Positions 17,463 to 26,384 are shown, counted from the stretch's first letter. The stretch is 32,157 bases of DNA from Hyphomicrobiales bacterium (GCA_021775835.1 JAJFHC010000231.1:1-32157), one strand, 5' to 3'. The notes: generated by a model from the sequence alone, not told the origin. Numbers and translations: made by a program.

Positions 17463-18314
17463 TTACGTCCCGCAATGCTTGCGACGAACCTCAAGCGCCT
17501 CGGGCATCCATGCCTTGAATTGCTCGATGCGGGTTTGCGGGCTTGGATGCGTAGACATGAACTCCGACGGCTGCTTGCCTCGGCTCTTCGACGCCTCACC
17601 CATCCGTTGCCAGAGTTTTGGCGCCTCGCGCGGGTCAAAACACGCCCGTGCCAGATAAATCAGTCCAATGTAATCGGCCTCGGATTCATGTTTGCGCGAA
17701 AACGGCAGCATGGCGCCGTACTGAGCTCCGATACCAAACGCACCCATGATCATCTGCTGGGTTTGAACGTCAAGCTCGCCGGCCGCCATACCCACCGCAA
17801 GCTGCCCCCATTGAATCAGTTGCTGCGTCGCCATCCGCTCGGCACCGTGACGGGCAATCGCATGGGCAATCTCATGCCCCATGATGGCAGCAATACCATC
17901 GCGGTTCTTGGCGATCGGCAGAATACCGGTGTAGAACGCGACCTTGCCCCCCGGCAACGCGAAGGCATTGGCCTGGTCGGATTTGATGATGTTGAATTCC
18001 CACTGGAATCCGGGATCGTCTTTCGCTGCAGCCTTGGCAATACGGCGTCCGATTTCCTTGACGATGTCGACAATCTCGCCACTTTTGACAATCTGGGATT
18101 TGCGCAGAACATCCTTGTAAGATGCAAGACCAAGCTGCATTTCTTGCTTGCGATCCATCGTAACAAGTTGGTTGCGACCGGTAACCGGCACGGTTTCCTG
18201 GTTGGAGAAATAGTAATACACCCCGAACGCCGCAAAGATCAGGAGCGGCCAGATCTTGAATCGGCCACGGCGGCCATACTGGCGGCGTCTTCTGCCAAAT
18301 CCTCTGAGGGCCAT
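17463..18314 (-). CDS. M48-family zinc metalloprotease, membrane-anchored, 283 aa
   Basis: A basic N terminus (RRRRQYGRRGRFK) precedes one membrane helix (about residues 21-36, IWPLLIFAAFGVYYYF). This fits an N-in anchor with the protease domain in the periplasm. The zinc motif is HEIAH (147-151) in IMGHEIAHAIARHGAERM; the third ligand is probably E212 in HESEADYIG. The order resembles the Oma1/BepA/LoiP (M48C) group without TPR repeats, involved in envelope protein quality control. The C-terminal MSTHPSPQTRIEQFKAW matches the conserved 'THPxxxxRI' of this group. It lies on the opposite strand between carA and carB; its start is 126 bp from carB, so the two share a divergent promoter region. 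Confidence 0.92.
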   Translation of the reverse strand: MALRGFGRRRRQYGRRGRFKIWPLLIFAAFGVYYYFSNQETVPVTGRNQLVTMDRKQEMQLGLASYKDVLRKSQIVKSGEIVDIVKEIGRRIAKAAAKDDPGFQWEFNIIKSDQANAFALPGGKVAFYTGILPIAKNRDGIAAIMGHEIAHAIARHGAERMATQQLIQWGQLAVGMAAGELDVQTQQMIMGAFGIGAQYGAMLPFSRKHESEADYIGLIYLARACFDPREAPKLWQRMGEASKSRGKQPSEFMSTHPSPQTRIEQFKAWMPEALEVRRKHCGT

Positions 18315-18440
18315 GGCGCCTCTTTAACCTCTTCACAAGACCGACTATAGAAACGTCGTATCAATTACAGACACCACCCATTAATACACGACCCGTCAAC
18401 GCCTGCACAGACCTGCAATCAACCGGACCGACCGAACGAC

Positions 18441-21400
18441 ATGCCCAAACGCACAGACATCAAGAGCATCCTTATCATTGGCGCAGGCCCGATCGTGATC
18501 GGCCAGGCCTGCGAATTTGATTACTCCGGAACGCAAGCCTGCAAGGCGCTCAAGGACGAGGGCTACCGTATCGTTCTGGTCAACTCGAACCCGGCGACCA
18601 TCATGACTGACCCGGATCTGGCGGATGCAACCTACATTGAGCCGATCACGCCTGAGATAGTTGCAAAAATCATAGAACAGGAACGTCCTGACGCCCTCCT
18701 GCCCACCATGGGTGGCCAGACTGCCCTGAATACCGCCTTGTCCCTGCGCCGTGACGGTGTTCTCGAGAAATTCGGTGTCGAGATGATCGGGGCCACGGCC
18801 GAAGCTATCGACAAGGCGGAAGATCGTGAGCAGTTCCGCACGGCCATGAACAAGATCGGTCTGGAGACACCCACGTCGCGGCTTGCCCATTCCATGGGCG
18901 AGGCCGAAGAGGCGCTCGAAGTCATCGGACTGCCCGCGATCATACGCCCGTCCTTCACGCTTGGTGGCACCGGTGGCGGCATCGCCTACAACCGCCGGGA
19001 ATTCTTCGAGATCATCGAAAGCGGCCTCGACGCGTCGCCCACGACCGAAGTACTGGTCGAGCAATCCGTGCTCGGCTGGAAAGAATACGAAATGGAAGTC
19101 GTCCGTGACCGCGACGACAATTGCATCATCATCTGCTCAATCGAGAACATTGACCCGATGGGCGTGCACACAGGGGACTCTATTACAGTCGCCCCGGCCC
19201 TGACCTTGACTGACAAGGAATATCAGATGATGCGTGATGCCTCGATCGCGGTTCTGCGGGAGATCGGAGTCGAGACCGGTGGATCCAACGTTCAATTCGC
19301 CGTTAATCCCGCGGACGGTCGCCTGGTCGTGATCGAGATGAATCCGCGCGTGTCGCGTTCCTCCGCCCTTGCCTCCAAAGCCACGGGCTTTCCGATCGCC
19401 AAGGTTGCCGCCCGGCTCGCGGTCGGTTACACGCTCGACGAACTCGACAACGACATCACACAAGGACTGACACCGGCTTCGTTTGAGCCGACCATCGACT
19501 ATGTGGTCACGAAAATACCGCGGTTTGCCTTTGAAAAATTTCCCGGTGCCGAACCGGTCCTGACAACCGCCATGAAATCCGTTGGTGAGGCGATGTCGAT
19601 CGGCCGGACTTTCAAGGAGTCTCTCCAGAAGGGGCTGCGTTCTCTGGAAACCGGCCTTACCGGGCTCAACGAAATTGAAATCGAGGGATTGGGCAAGGAC
19701 GACGACAAGAATGCCATCCGGGCAGCCCTCGCCGTACCCACTCCGGACCGGCTGTTGCATGTGGCCCAAGCACTCAGGTTGGGTTTCACAATCGATCAGG
19801 TCCACGCATCATGTCACATCGACCCCTGGTTCATCACCGAAATTCAGGAGATCATCGACACCGAGGAACGCGTTCGTGCGCACGGACTGCCGAAAGATGA
19901 AAAGAACTTCCGGGCCCTCAAGGCCATGGGCTTCTCCGATGAGCGCCTTGCCGAGTTGTGTGGCAGCACGGTCGCTGACGTCGCCCGTCAGCGCCACGCT
20001 CTCGATATCCATCCTCACTACAAGAGAATAGACACATGCGCCGGCGAATTCGAGTCGCCAACCGCTTACATGTATTCAACCTATGAGCGGAGTTTTCCAG
20101 TTTCCGGCAGCGACGAATCAAAGCCATCCGACGCCCGAAAGGTGGTCATTCTGGGCGGCGGACCGAACCGTATCGGTCAGGGTATCGAATTTGACTATTG
20201 CTGTTGCCACGCGGCGTTCTCGCTGGCCGATGCCGGATATGAAAGCATCATGGTCAACTGCAACCCGGAAACCGTCTCGACAGATTACGACACCTCCGAC
20301 CGCCTCTATTTCGAACCCCTTACCGCCGAAGACGTGCTTGAGATTATTGCGCGCGAAAACACCTGTGGCACTGTTCACGGCGTCATTGTCCAGTTCGGTG
20401 GCCAGACACCGCTGAAACTGGCCGAAGCACTTGAAAAGGCCGGGGTGCCCATTCTCGGCACCTCTCCAGACGCGATCGATCTGGCCGAAGACCGTGACCG
20501 CTTCAAGGATCTCCTGCAGCGCTTGAACCTGACCCAGCCCAACAACGGCATTGCAACAACCGAGGACGAGGCCCGGACGATCGCCCAGACTGTGGGCTTT
20601 CCTGTTGTCATTCGGCCGTCCTATGTCCTTGGCGGCCGCGCTATGGAAATCGTTCACGACACCGCCCAACTGGAGCGCTACATATCGGAAGCCGTGGTCG
20701 TTTCCGGGTCGAGCCCTGTCCTGATCGACAGCTACCTGCGCGACGCCATCGAAGTCGATGTGGACGCACTGGCCGATGGTCGTGATGTCTTCATCTGCGG
20801 CATCATGGAACATATCGAAGAGGCAGGCGTTCACTCCGGAGACAGCGCCTGTTCCCTGCCTGCCCATTCGCTGTCGCCTGAAATCAAGGCAACCCTGGAA
20901 GAGCAAACGGCCGCCATGGCCATTGCGCTTAATGTGGTGGGTCTGATGAACGTGCAGTATGCCATCAAGGACGGCGAGATCTATGTGCTCGAGGTCAACC
21001 CGCGCGCCAGCCGGACGGTGCCTTTTGTTGCCAAAGTCATGGGCATACCGTTTGCCAAGATTGCCGCACGGATCATGGCCGGTGAAGCACTGGCCTCATT
21101 TGGCCTTGTGGCGCCGGACATCAAACATGTGGCTGTCAAGGAAGCGGTCTTTCCGTTTGCCCGCTTCCCCGGCGTCGACACAATTCTTGGACCGGAAATG
21201 CGTTCGACAGGTGAAGTTATGGGTCTCGACCGCAACTTCGCCATTGCTTTTGCTAAGAGCCAGCTCGGCAGCAGCACAGCGGTTCCCGCCGGTGGTTCCG
21301 CCTTCGTCTCCATCAAGGACAGCGACAAGCCGCGCATTCTCCCATCGGTCCGCAAACTTGTCGATCTGGGATTTAAGATCATCGCCACCAGTGGGACGCA

Positions 21401-21692
21401 GCGGTTCCTGCAGGAAAACGGCATTCCGAGCGAAAAAGTGAACAAGGTGCTTGAAGGCCGACCGCACATTGTCGACGCGATCAAGAACGGAGAAGTCCAG
21501 TTGGTCTTCAACACCACCGAAGGTGCCCAGGCGCTCCAGGACAGCCGCTCCTTGAGGCGCTCAGCGCTGATCGACCGCGTGCCGTATTACACCACCATAG
21601 CCGGCGCGGTTGCGGCAACTCAGGCGATTGATGCATTTGCGTCTGGACAATTGACGGTTACCCCCCTTCAGTCATATGTTTATGACAACTGA
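18441..21692 (+). CDS. carB: Carbamoyl-phosphate synthase large subunit, 1083 aa
   Basis: The length is close to the usual 1070-1080 residues and the sequence is intact. It has two homologous ATP-grasp halves: the first begins [20 protein letters not shown] and uses ATP to make carboxyphosphate and carbamate. The second, after the oligomerisation domain, begins [20 protein letters not shown] and phosphorylates carbamate. [16 protein letters not shown] and [16 protein letters not shown] are the paired motifs of the two halves. The C-terminal allosteric MGS-like domain starts around residue 950 ([20 protein letters not shown]). It works with CarA to supply carbamoyl phosphate for arginine and pyrimidine synthesis. 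Separated from greA by 139 bp. Confidence 0.98.
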   Translation: MPKRTDIKSILIIGAGPIVIGQACEFDYSGTQACKALKDEGYRIVLVNSNPATIMTDPDLADATYIEPITPEIVAKIIEQERPDALLPTMGGQTALNTALSLRRDGVLEKFGVEMIGATAEAIDKAEDREQFRTAMNKIGLETPTSRLAHSMGEAEEALEVIGLPAIIRPSFTLGGTGGGIAYNRREFFEIIESGLDASPTTEVLVEQSVLGWKEYEMEVVRDRDDNCIIICSIENIDPMGVHTGDSITVAPALTLTDKEYQMMRDASIAVLREIGVETGGSNVQFAVNPADGRLVVIEMNPRVSRSSALASKATGFPIAKVAARLAVGYTLDELDNDITQGLTPASFEPTIDYVVTKIPRFAFEKFPGAEPVLTTAMKSVGEAMSIGRTFKESLQKGLRSLETGLTGLNEIEIEGLGKDDDKNAIRAALAVPTPDRLLHVAQALRLGFTIDQVHASCHIDPWFITEIQEIIDTEERVRAHGLPKDEKNFRALKAMGFSDERLAELCGSTVADVARQRHALDIHPHYKRIDTCAGEFESPTAYMYSTYERSFPVSGSDESKPSDARKVVILGGGPNRIGQGIEFDYCCCHAAFSLADAGYESIMVNCNPETVSTDYDTSDRLYFEPLTAEDVLEIIARENTCGTVHGVIVQFGGQTPLKLAEALEKAGVPILGTSPDAIDLAEDRDRFKDLLQRLNLTQPNNGIATTEDEARTIAQTVGFPVVIRPSYVLGGRAMEIVHDTAQLERYISEAVVVSGSSPVLIDSYLRDAIEVDVDALADGRDVFICGIMEHIEEAGVHSGDSACSLPAHSLSPEIKATLEEQTAAMAIALNVVGLMNVQYAIKDGEIYVLEVNPRASRTVPFVAKVMGIPFAKIAARIMAGEALASFGLVAPDIKHVAVKEAVFPFARFPGVDTILGPEMRSTGEVMGLDRNFAIAFAKSQLGSSTAVPAGGSAFVSIKDSDKPRILPSVRKLVDLGFKIIATSGTQRFLQENGIPSEKVNKVLEGRPHIVDAIKNGEVQLVFNTTEGAQALQDSRSLRRSALIDRVPYYTTIAGAVAATQAIDAFASGQLTVTPLQSYVYDN

Positions 21693-21710
21693 TCGCAAGT
21701 CGGTTTACCG

Positions 21711-21739
21711 TTGCGGTCCCCTCAGACGTAGGCAATAGT
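21711..21739 (+). promoter_or_regulatory. Weak candidate promoter of greA
   Basis: TTGCGG (21711-21716) and AATAGT (21734-21739) are 17 bases apart, matching consensus at 3/6 and 4/6. The position, just after the carB stop, would leave a leader of about 85 bases. Low confidence; greA may also be read through from carB. Confidence 0.3.
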
Positions 21740-21831
21740 TGTCCCTGAGGATTTTCTGGACAAGACAGGTTGAGTATCCGCCACAACAAATACTGTCGTG
21801 GCGTCGAAATAGGATCGAAAAGAAGACGACG

Positions 21832-22305
21832 ATGGAAAAAGTTCCCATGACTGCAGCGGGCCACGATTCCCTGCAAACGGAAATCAAGCAGCTAAAGTCC
21901 GTAGAACGTCCACGGATCATTAAGGCGATCGCGGAAGCGCGCGCGCACGGTGATCTCTCGGAAAACGCCGAATATCATGCCGCTAAGGAACAACAGGGCA
22001 TGACCGAGGCGCGCGTCTTGGATCTGGAAGACAAACTCAGCCGGGCCGAAGTCATCGATGTGTCGAAACTGTCTGGCGATACTGTCGTATTTGGCGCCAC
22101 TGTGCTGCTCGTGGACGAAGATACAGATGAGGAAATCGCCTATCAGATCGTCGGAGAAGTTGAATCCGACGTCAAGAAGGGCAAGATATCGATCACATCA
22201 CCGCTCGCGCGCGCACTGATCGGCAAGACCGTCAGTGACAGCGTCGAGGTTTCAACCCCGGGCGGTGGCAAGAGCTACGAAATACTCAAAGTAAGCTTCG
22301 TCTAA
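21832..22305 (+). CDS. greA: Transcription elongation factor GreA, 157 aa
   Basis: The start at 21832 gives the standard GreA beginning ([20 protein letters not shown]). The N-terminal antiparallel coiled coil (about residues 10-75) carries the tip motif [14 protein letters not shown], whose acidic residues enter the RNA polymerase secondary channel and stimulate cleavage of backtracked RNA. The C-terminal FKBP-like domain contains [29 protein letters not shown] and the family's [11 protein letters not shown] ending. The length is the usual one. It lies downstream of carB, a neighbourhood I associate with Rhizobiales genomes, and converges on the Lrp/AsnC gene with a 20-bp gap. Confidence 0.97.
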   Translation: MEKVPMTAAGHDSLQTEIKQLKSVERPRIIKAIAEARAHGDLSENAEYHAAKEQQGMTEARVLDLEDKLSRAEVIDVSKLSGDTVVFGATVLLVDEDTDEEIAYQIVGEVESDVKKGKISITSPLARALIGKTVSDSVEVSTPGGGKSYEILKVSFV

Positions 22306-22325
22306 CCAACCGACCGGCTGCACGT

Positions 22326-22811
22326 TTACTGTGGCGGTAATCCGAATGGCACGCCCGGTTCGTATTTGGATTCGCGGATGGTCAGGGATGTCTTCACGCT
22401 GTCCACATTGGGAGCCGCCGTCAATTCCTGTATGACAAAATCCTGAAATGTCGCCAGATCCGGCGCGATGCACTTCAGGATAAAATCGATTTCACCACTC
22501 AGCATGTGGCACTCCCTGACGATCGGCCATTGCCGCGCCAGATTCTCGAAGGCAATGAGATCAGCTTCCGCCTGGCTGTGTAGCCCGACCATGGCAAAAA
22601 GCGTGACATCGAAGCGCAACAGTTTTTCGTCTAGGACGGCACGGTATCCCCGTATGGCACCGGCTTCCTCAAGGGTCCGCACCCGGCGCAGACAAGGCGG
22701 CGCGGAAATGCCGACACGTCTTGCCAACTCAACATTCGTGATCCGGCCGTTTTCCTGCAGCTCTTTCAGAATTCGCCAGTCCACGTCATCCAGTTTGATG
22801 TTGCGCGTCAT
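22326..22811 (-). CDS. Lrp/AsnC-family transcriptional regulator, 161 aa
   Basis: The N-terminal helix-turn-helix (about residues 6-65) reads KLDDVDWRILKELQENGRI, then VELARRVGISAPPCLRRVRT. The C-terminal RAM/AsnC ligand-binding domain (about 70-150) contains the typical ECHMLSGEIDFILKC, where an amino acid effector would bind at the dimer interface. Size and layout are standard. The gene is divergent from trxB across 256 bp that contains a possible Lrp-type dyad. The regulated genes and effector are unknown; autoregulation and control of trxB are reasonable hypotheses. Confidence 0.92.
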   Translation of the reverse strand: MTRNIKLDDVDWRILKELQENGRITNVELARRVGISAPPCLRRVRTLEEAGAIRGYRAVLDEKLLRFDVTLFAMVGLHSQAEADLIAFENLARQWPIVRECHMLSGEIDFILKCIAPDLATFQDFVIQELTAAPNVDSVKTSLTIRESKYEPGVPFGLPPQ

Positions 22812-22900
22812 TTCCAGGCTCCGGCTGAGGGTCAGGACAAGCCTTCACAGTGAAGGTGCTGGTTTTTGATTCTTGTTCATGGGCGGTGTTATACCAAAAG

Positions 22901-22924
22901 ATAATGCGAAATTGCGCAATAATG
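22901..22924. promoter_or_regulatory. Imperfect dyad upstream of the Lrp/AsnC gene
   Basis: ATAATGCG and CGCAATAAT flank a central AAATTG, giving an AT-rich imperfect dyad whose core is 22905-22918. Lrp/AsnC proteins bind such AATT-centred dyads near their own promoters, so this is a possible autoregulatory site. Confidence 0.35.
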
Positions 22925-22981
22925 TTTCAATGATCGGTATTTTTTGAATCACGTCAGCCGTGCAAAAATGGCGAAATGTGT

Positions 22982-23010
22982 TTCGGAACAACACCGAGTC
23001 GGTCTATTGT
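22982..23010 (+). promoter_or_regulatory. Candidate promoter of trxB
   Basis: TTCGGA (22982-22987) and TATTGT (23005-23010) are 17 bases apart. The -10 is identical to that of the carA candidate. The start point would be near 23017, about 50 bases before the trxB ATG. The -35 matches consensus at only 3 of 6 positions. Confidence 0.4.
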
Positions 23011-23067
23011 TCGCGCGTTTCTGGACACCATATAAAACTCGTTCAACTGCTCACCGGAATTTTCGTT

Positions 23068-24030
23068 ATGGCGCATATCCATTCCAAGGTCATTATTCTC
23101 GGCTCCGGCCCTGCCGGTTACACAGCGGCTGTCTATGCGGCCCGTGCCATGCTGGAGCCGATTCTGATTCAGGGTATCCAGCCCGGCGGACAGCTTACGA
23201 TTACGACCGACGTCGAGAACTACCCAGGATTCGCCGACGTCGTTCAGGGCCCATGGCTGATGGAACAGATGCAGGCCCAAGCCGAGCATGTGGGCACGAA
23301 GCTGATTCAGGATCACATCATGTCTGTTGACCTGGGGGCACCGCCCTACCGTCTGACCGGCGACTCCGGTGACACCTATTCCTGCGATGCCCTCATCATC
23401 TGCACCGGCGCCCAGGCAAAATGGCTGGGTCTGGAGAACGAGGATCATTTCAAGGGGTTTGGTGTTTCCGCCTGCGCCACCTGCGATGGGTTCTTTTACC
23501 GCGACAAGCATGTCGTCGTCGTCGGCGGCGGCAACACCGCTGTCGAGGAAGCCCTGTTCCTGACTAATTTTGCCCGGAAGGTGACCCTTGTTCATCGCCG
23601 TGACGAGTTGCGATCGGAAAAGATCCTGCAGCACAGGCTCCTGAACCACGACAAAATCGAAGTCCGGTGGTACACAGTTCTCGAAGATGTGCTTGGCACG
23701 TCGGACCCGCGTGGTGTGACCGCCGCACGTCTGAAAAACGTCAATACGGGCGACATCGAGGATCTGGCCGTGGACGGCATTTTCATCGCCATTGGACATG
23801 CGCCGGCAACGGAACTCTTCAACGGGCAAATGGAAATGAAACGCGGTGGTTACCTCGTGACGACACCTGATTCCACGGCAACCAGCCTGCCCGGCGTGTT
23901 TGCGGCAGGTGACGTGACCGATGACATCTATCGTCAGGCTGTTACCGCGGCGGGCATGGGATGTATGGCGGCACTGGAATCCGAAAAATACATTACTGCT
24001 CTCGAAAACCAGAGTGAGGCGGCTGAATAG
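23068..24030 (+). CDS. trxB: Thioredoxin-disulfide reductase, 320 aa
   Basis: The start at 23068 ([20 protein letters not shown]) places the FAD-binding GxGxxG at the correct distance from the N terminus. Other features are [17 protein letters not shown], the redox-active CATC within [13 protein letters not shown], the NADPH-binding [14 protein letters not shown] with the HRRDELR phosphate-binding motif, and the second FAD motif [16 protein letters not shown]. The length is the normal low-molecular-weight type. It passes electrons from NADPH to thioredoxin, which in turn supports peroxide defence and methionine sulfoxide reductases. It precedes an LsrB-like LysR gene by 115 bp, an arrangement I recall from Sinorhizobium and Agrobacterium. 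Confidence 0.97.
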   Translation: MAHIHSKVIILGSGPAGYTAAVYAARAMLEPILIQGIQPGGQLTITTDVENYPGFADVVQGPWLMEQMQAQAEHVGTKLIQDHIMSVDLGAPPYRLTGDSGDTYSCDALIICTGAQAKWLGLENEDHFKGFGVSACATCDGFFYRDKHVVVVGGGNTAVEEALFLTNFARKVTLVHRRDELRSEKILQHRLLNHDKIEVRWYTVLEDVLGTSDPRGVTAARLKNVNTGDIEDLAVDGIFIAIGHAPATELFNGQMEMKRGGYLVTTPDSTATSLPGVFAAGDVTDDIYRQAVTAAGMGCMAALESEKYITALENQSEAAE

Positions 24031-24145
24031 CCGATACCGCTCACGTTACGGCACAAAGATGGTGCCGCACATTGTCAGAGTTGCGTCCTGTAACATCATT
24101 GACTCGCGACGAGTGTGTCCAAACCCCTGAATCGGAGCCTTGCCC

Positions 24146-25036
24146 ATGGACTGGGACAAACTTCGCATATTTCATTCCGTCGCCGATGCCGGCAGCTTTA
24201 CCCATGCGGGCGAAGACCTGGGCCTGAGCCAGTCTGCGGTGAGTCGGCAGATCAGTTCTCTGGAACTGGATCTGAAAGTGCCGTTGTTCCATCGGCACGC
24301 CCGTGGCTTGATCCTGACGGAACAGGGCGAACTGCTCTACAGGACAGCCCATGACGTCTTTACCAAGCTGGCAGCAACCCAGACCAGGCTGACCGACTCC
24401 AAGGAGAAACCGTTCGGCGAGCTGAAGATCACCACGACTGTGGGTCTGGGGGCCAACTGGCTGACCCCGCGGATCGCGGATTTCATCGACCTCTACCCGG
24501 ATATAAAAGTCTACCTGATCATTGAAGACCGGGAACTGGACCTTGCCATGCGCGAGGCCGACGTCGCCATTCGCCTGCGCCAACCGATTCAGCCCGACCT
24601 GATCCAGCGCAAACTGTTTACGGTGCACAATCATATTTTTGCAACACCGGAGTACCTCAAGAAGTACGGCACTCCACACACCGCAGAGGATCTCGACAAA
24701 CACCGGATTCTGACGTTCGGCCCACGTATGCTGACGTATCTGCGCGACCTGAACTGGCTGCAGACAGTGGGACGTAAGAACGGAAAGCCGCGTGAGGCTG
24801 TATTGCAGGTCAACAGTGTTTATGGACTCAAACGTGCAGCTCAAAGCGGGCTCGGGATTGTTTCATTACCTGACTACATTGTCGGTGAAGGAACCGGCCT
24901 CGTGCAGATACTGCATAATGTGGAAGCACCCTCGTTCGATACCTATTTTGTCTACCCCGAAGAACTGCGCGCATCGAAAAGAGTGACTGTGTTCCGGGAC
25001 TTCCTGTTGGCCAAAGCTAAGGAATGGTCTTTTTAA
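24146..25036 (+). CDS. lsrB: LysR-family regulator, LsrB-like, 296 aa
   Basis: The start is the ATG with GGAG 8 bases upstream; a TTG two codons earlier is less likely. The N-terminal winged helix is MDWDKLRIFHSVADAGSFTH followed by LGLSQSAVSRQISSLE. The C-terminal effector domain runs from about residue 92 and contains AIRLRQPIQPDLIQRKLFTV and LPDYIVGEGTGLVQIL. This strongly resembles LsrB, a LysR regulator encoded beside trxB in rhizobia and reported there as a redox-responsive regulator needing cysteines. This homologue has no cysteine at all. Val140, Ser240 and Val269 sit where I remember Cys in the rhizobial protein (ADCAIR, ACLPDY, YFCYP). So it may keep the regulon position but sense something else. 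Confidence 0.85.
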   Translation: MDWDKLRIFHSVADAGSFTHAGEDLGLSQSAVSRQISSLELDLKVPLFHRHARGLILTEQGELLYRTAHDVFTKLAATQTRLTDSKEKPFGELKITTTVGLGANWLTPRIADFIDLYPDIKVYLIIEDRELDLAMREADVAIRLRQPIQPDLIQRKLFTVHNHIFATPEYLKKYGTPHTAEDLDKHRILTFGPRMLTYLRDLNWLQTVGRKNGKPREAVLQVNSVYGLKRAAQSGLGIVSLPDYIVGEGTGLVQILHNVEAPSFDTYFVYPEELRASKRVTVFRDFLLAKAKEWSF

Positions 25037-25050
25037 TCAGAAACTTAATC

Positions 25051-25071
25051 GCCATGCGTCAAATGCATGGC
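25051..25071 (+). repeat. Inverted repeat (7-bp hairpin) just after lsrB
   Basis: GCCATGC (25051-25057) and GCATGGC (25065-25071) are perfect arms around a 7-base loop, starting 14 bases after the lsrB stop. There is no T run behind it, so it is not a classical terminator. It may protect the lsrB 3' end or be the first hairpin of a longer processed RNA. Confidence 0.6.
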
Positions 25072-25090
25072 TCCCATGCACAACATACTC

Positions 25091-25119
25091 TTGTGGAATC
25101 CGGTTGGAAGCAGCACATT
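25091..25119 (+). promoter_or_regulatory. Tentative promoter of the candidate small RNA
   Basis: CTTGTGG (TTGTGG at 25091-25096) and CACATT (25114-25119) are 17 bases apart. Neither is close to the sigma-70 consensus; the CTTG with a C-rich -10 loosely recalls alphaproteobacterial RpoH promoters. The RNA could instead be cut from the lsrB transcript. Confidence 0.25.
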
Positions 25120-25124
25120 CACAT

Positions 25125-25288
25125 CAAGCGTTCACTATGAACGTCGCGGCGGAAGCTACACTCCCTCCCCTTGCGAGCTTCCCGTCGCGTGGCCAATCGT
25201 CCCCCTCACCAGATTGGCCTCCTCTGCCCTTTCGAGGGTACGAAATGTAACTAAACCGGGCACTCCTCTTGGAGAGCCCGGTTTTTTT
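25125..25288 (+). ncRNA. Candidate small RNA, five consecutive hairpins with pyrimidine-rich loops, own terminator
   Basis: Between lsrB and msrP there is no plausible protein gene, yet nearly every base can be placed in a hairpin. A: CGTTCA/TGAACG (25129-25143). B: CGCGGCGGAAGCT with AGCTTCCCGTCGCG (25145-25189), 13 pairs with one bulge, loop ACACTCCCTCCCCTTGCG. C: GGCCAATC/GATTGGCC (25191-25219), loop GTCCCCCTCACCA. D: TGCCCT-TTCG-AGGGTA (25225-25240), a UUCG tetraloop. E: the terminator. C-rich loops and linkers (CCCTCCCC, CCCCCTC, CCTCCTC) are complementary to Shine-Dalgarno sequences. This layout recalls the CcsR RNAs of Rhodobacter and the 'cuckoo'/alpha-r14 RNAs of rhizobia, though I do not recognise this sequence as a member. 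The 5' end is uncertain. Confidence 0.65.
25253..25288 (+). terminator. Rho-independent terminator (lsrB/small RNA unit), possibly bidirectional
   Basis: AAACCGGGC (25253-25261) pairs with GCCCGGTTT (25276-25284), with an inner CTCC/GGAG extension around TCTT. Seven T residues (25282-25288) follow on the plus strand. On the minus strand the hairpin is followed only by TTTAGTT, so termination of msrP there would be weaker. Confidence 0.9.
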
Positions 25289-25324
25289 CGGCACTTCACG
25301 ATGACGATGAGAGCGTAAACCGCG

Positions 25325-26287
25325 TTACATGAAAAGCGCTTCGTCTTTCATGTCTTTGTAGAGGTCGGCCACCTGTTCGCCATATCCGTTGTAGAGCACG
25401 GTCGGCACCCGGTCGTTGGTGCCGAGCACCCGTTCCGACGCCTGGCTCCAGCGACGGTGCGGCACTTCCGGATTGACGTTGGCCCAGAAACCATATTCCG
25501 CCGGCCCCAGTTCCTCCCAGAAGGATTTGGGCCGCTTGCTGGTAAACGTGAATTGCACGATCGATTTGATCGATTTGAAACCGTACTTCCAGGGCACCGC
25601 CAGGCGAAGCGGCGCACCGAACTGCTTCGCCACCGGTTTGCCGTAGGCCCCGGTAACCATGAACGCCAGATCGTTGGTCGCTTCTTCGATAGTCAGGCCC
25701 TCTGAGTAGGGCCAAGGGTACCACGACGCCCGTTGACCGCCAGCCACGTCTGGATTCATGAAGGTCTTCATTTGGAGGAACTTCGCCGAAGAAAGCGGCT
25801 TGGCCAGGGCGACCAGGTCTTTGAGAGGAAATCCACTCCAGGGAACGGTCATAGACCAGGCCTCAACGCACCGGTGCCTGTAAAGCCGTTCTTCCAGAGC
25901 CATCTTGCGGATCAGTTCATCGATACCGATCTTGAATTCTGTTTCGACCTCACCGTCGAAAGTCACTTCCCACGGACGGGTTTCGAGCGCCTGGGCTGCT
26001 GCCGCAACACTTTTCTGAGATCCGAACTCGTAGAAATTATTGTAACTCGCATTAACCAGTTCAGGCGTGATCTCCCGCTTGATTGTATAGGCCTCATTTC
26101 TTTTTGCCGGATAGAGGTCAGCCGTCGGGTCGGCGCCCTCTGCAGCAAACGCTGAGCCACCACCAATAAGCCCCATGGAAGCCGCGGCCGTACCTGCCGC
26201 CAGGAACTGGCGTCGGTTCAAAAAGACATTCTCGGGTGTCACCAAAGACTCTGGCAGATCCCAAGGCCGGATAGATTTAACAAGCAC
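25325..26287 (-). CDS. msrP: Protein-methionine-sulfoxide reductase catalytic subunit MsrP, 320 aa
   Basis: The start is a GTG (26287) with AGGAAGGGA about 8 bases upstream. The N terminus includes a twin-arginine signal (NRRQFLAAGTAAASMGLIGG, arginines 25-26), so the folded molybdenum protein is exported to the periplasm by Tat. The family motif RHRCVEAWSM contains the molybdenum-ligating cysteine (C140). Later motifs are WYPWPYSEGLTIEEA and QFGAPLRLAVPWKYGFKSIK. MsrP repairs oxidised methionine in periplasmic proteins using electrons from the membrane heme protein MsrQ. No msrQ is adjacent: the next genes are the small-RNA region downstream and the EF-G-like gene upstream. The length and motifs are complete, so MsrQ is expected elsewhere in the genome. 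Confidence 0.95.
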   Translation of the reverse strand: MLVKSIRPWDLPESLVTPENVFLNRRQFLAAGTAAASMGLIGGGSAFAAEGADPTADLYPAKRNEAYTIKREITPELVNASYNNFYEFGSQKSVAAAAQALETRPWEVTFDGEVETEFKIGIDELIRKMALEERLYRHRCVEAWSMTVPWSGFPLKDLVALAKPLSSAKFLQMKTFMNPDVAGGQRASWYPWPYSEGLTIEEATNDLAFMVTGAYGKPVAKQFGAPLRLAVPWKYGFKSIKSIVQFTFTSKRPKSFWEELGPAEYGFWANVNPEVPHRRWSQASERVLGTNDRVPTVLYNGYGEQVADLYKDMKDEALFM

Positions 26288-26384
26288 GATTTGATCCCTT
26301 CCTGCAAATTCCCCAATGCCAATTAAGCAAGCCCGTCAATCAACGCAAATCACGCCTGCGCGATTATTCGTGCGTTGACTGATC

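Noticed and set aside
17220..18350. A 376-codon open frame on the plus strand after carA
   Set aside because: It overlaps the end of carA in another frame and is antisense to the M48 protease, whose HEIAH motif and membrane anchor are convincing.
21719..21761. CCTCAG...CTGAGG hairpin followed by ATTTT between carB and greA as a terminator
   Set aside because: Six pairs across a long loop with only four T residues is too weak; it may allow readthrough and was not listed.
24035..24060. CGGCAC-N7-GTGCCG hairpin after trxB as a terminator
   Set aside because: It is a good 6-bp stem but is followed by CACATTGTC with no T run, so trxB and lsrB may still be co-transcribed.
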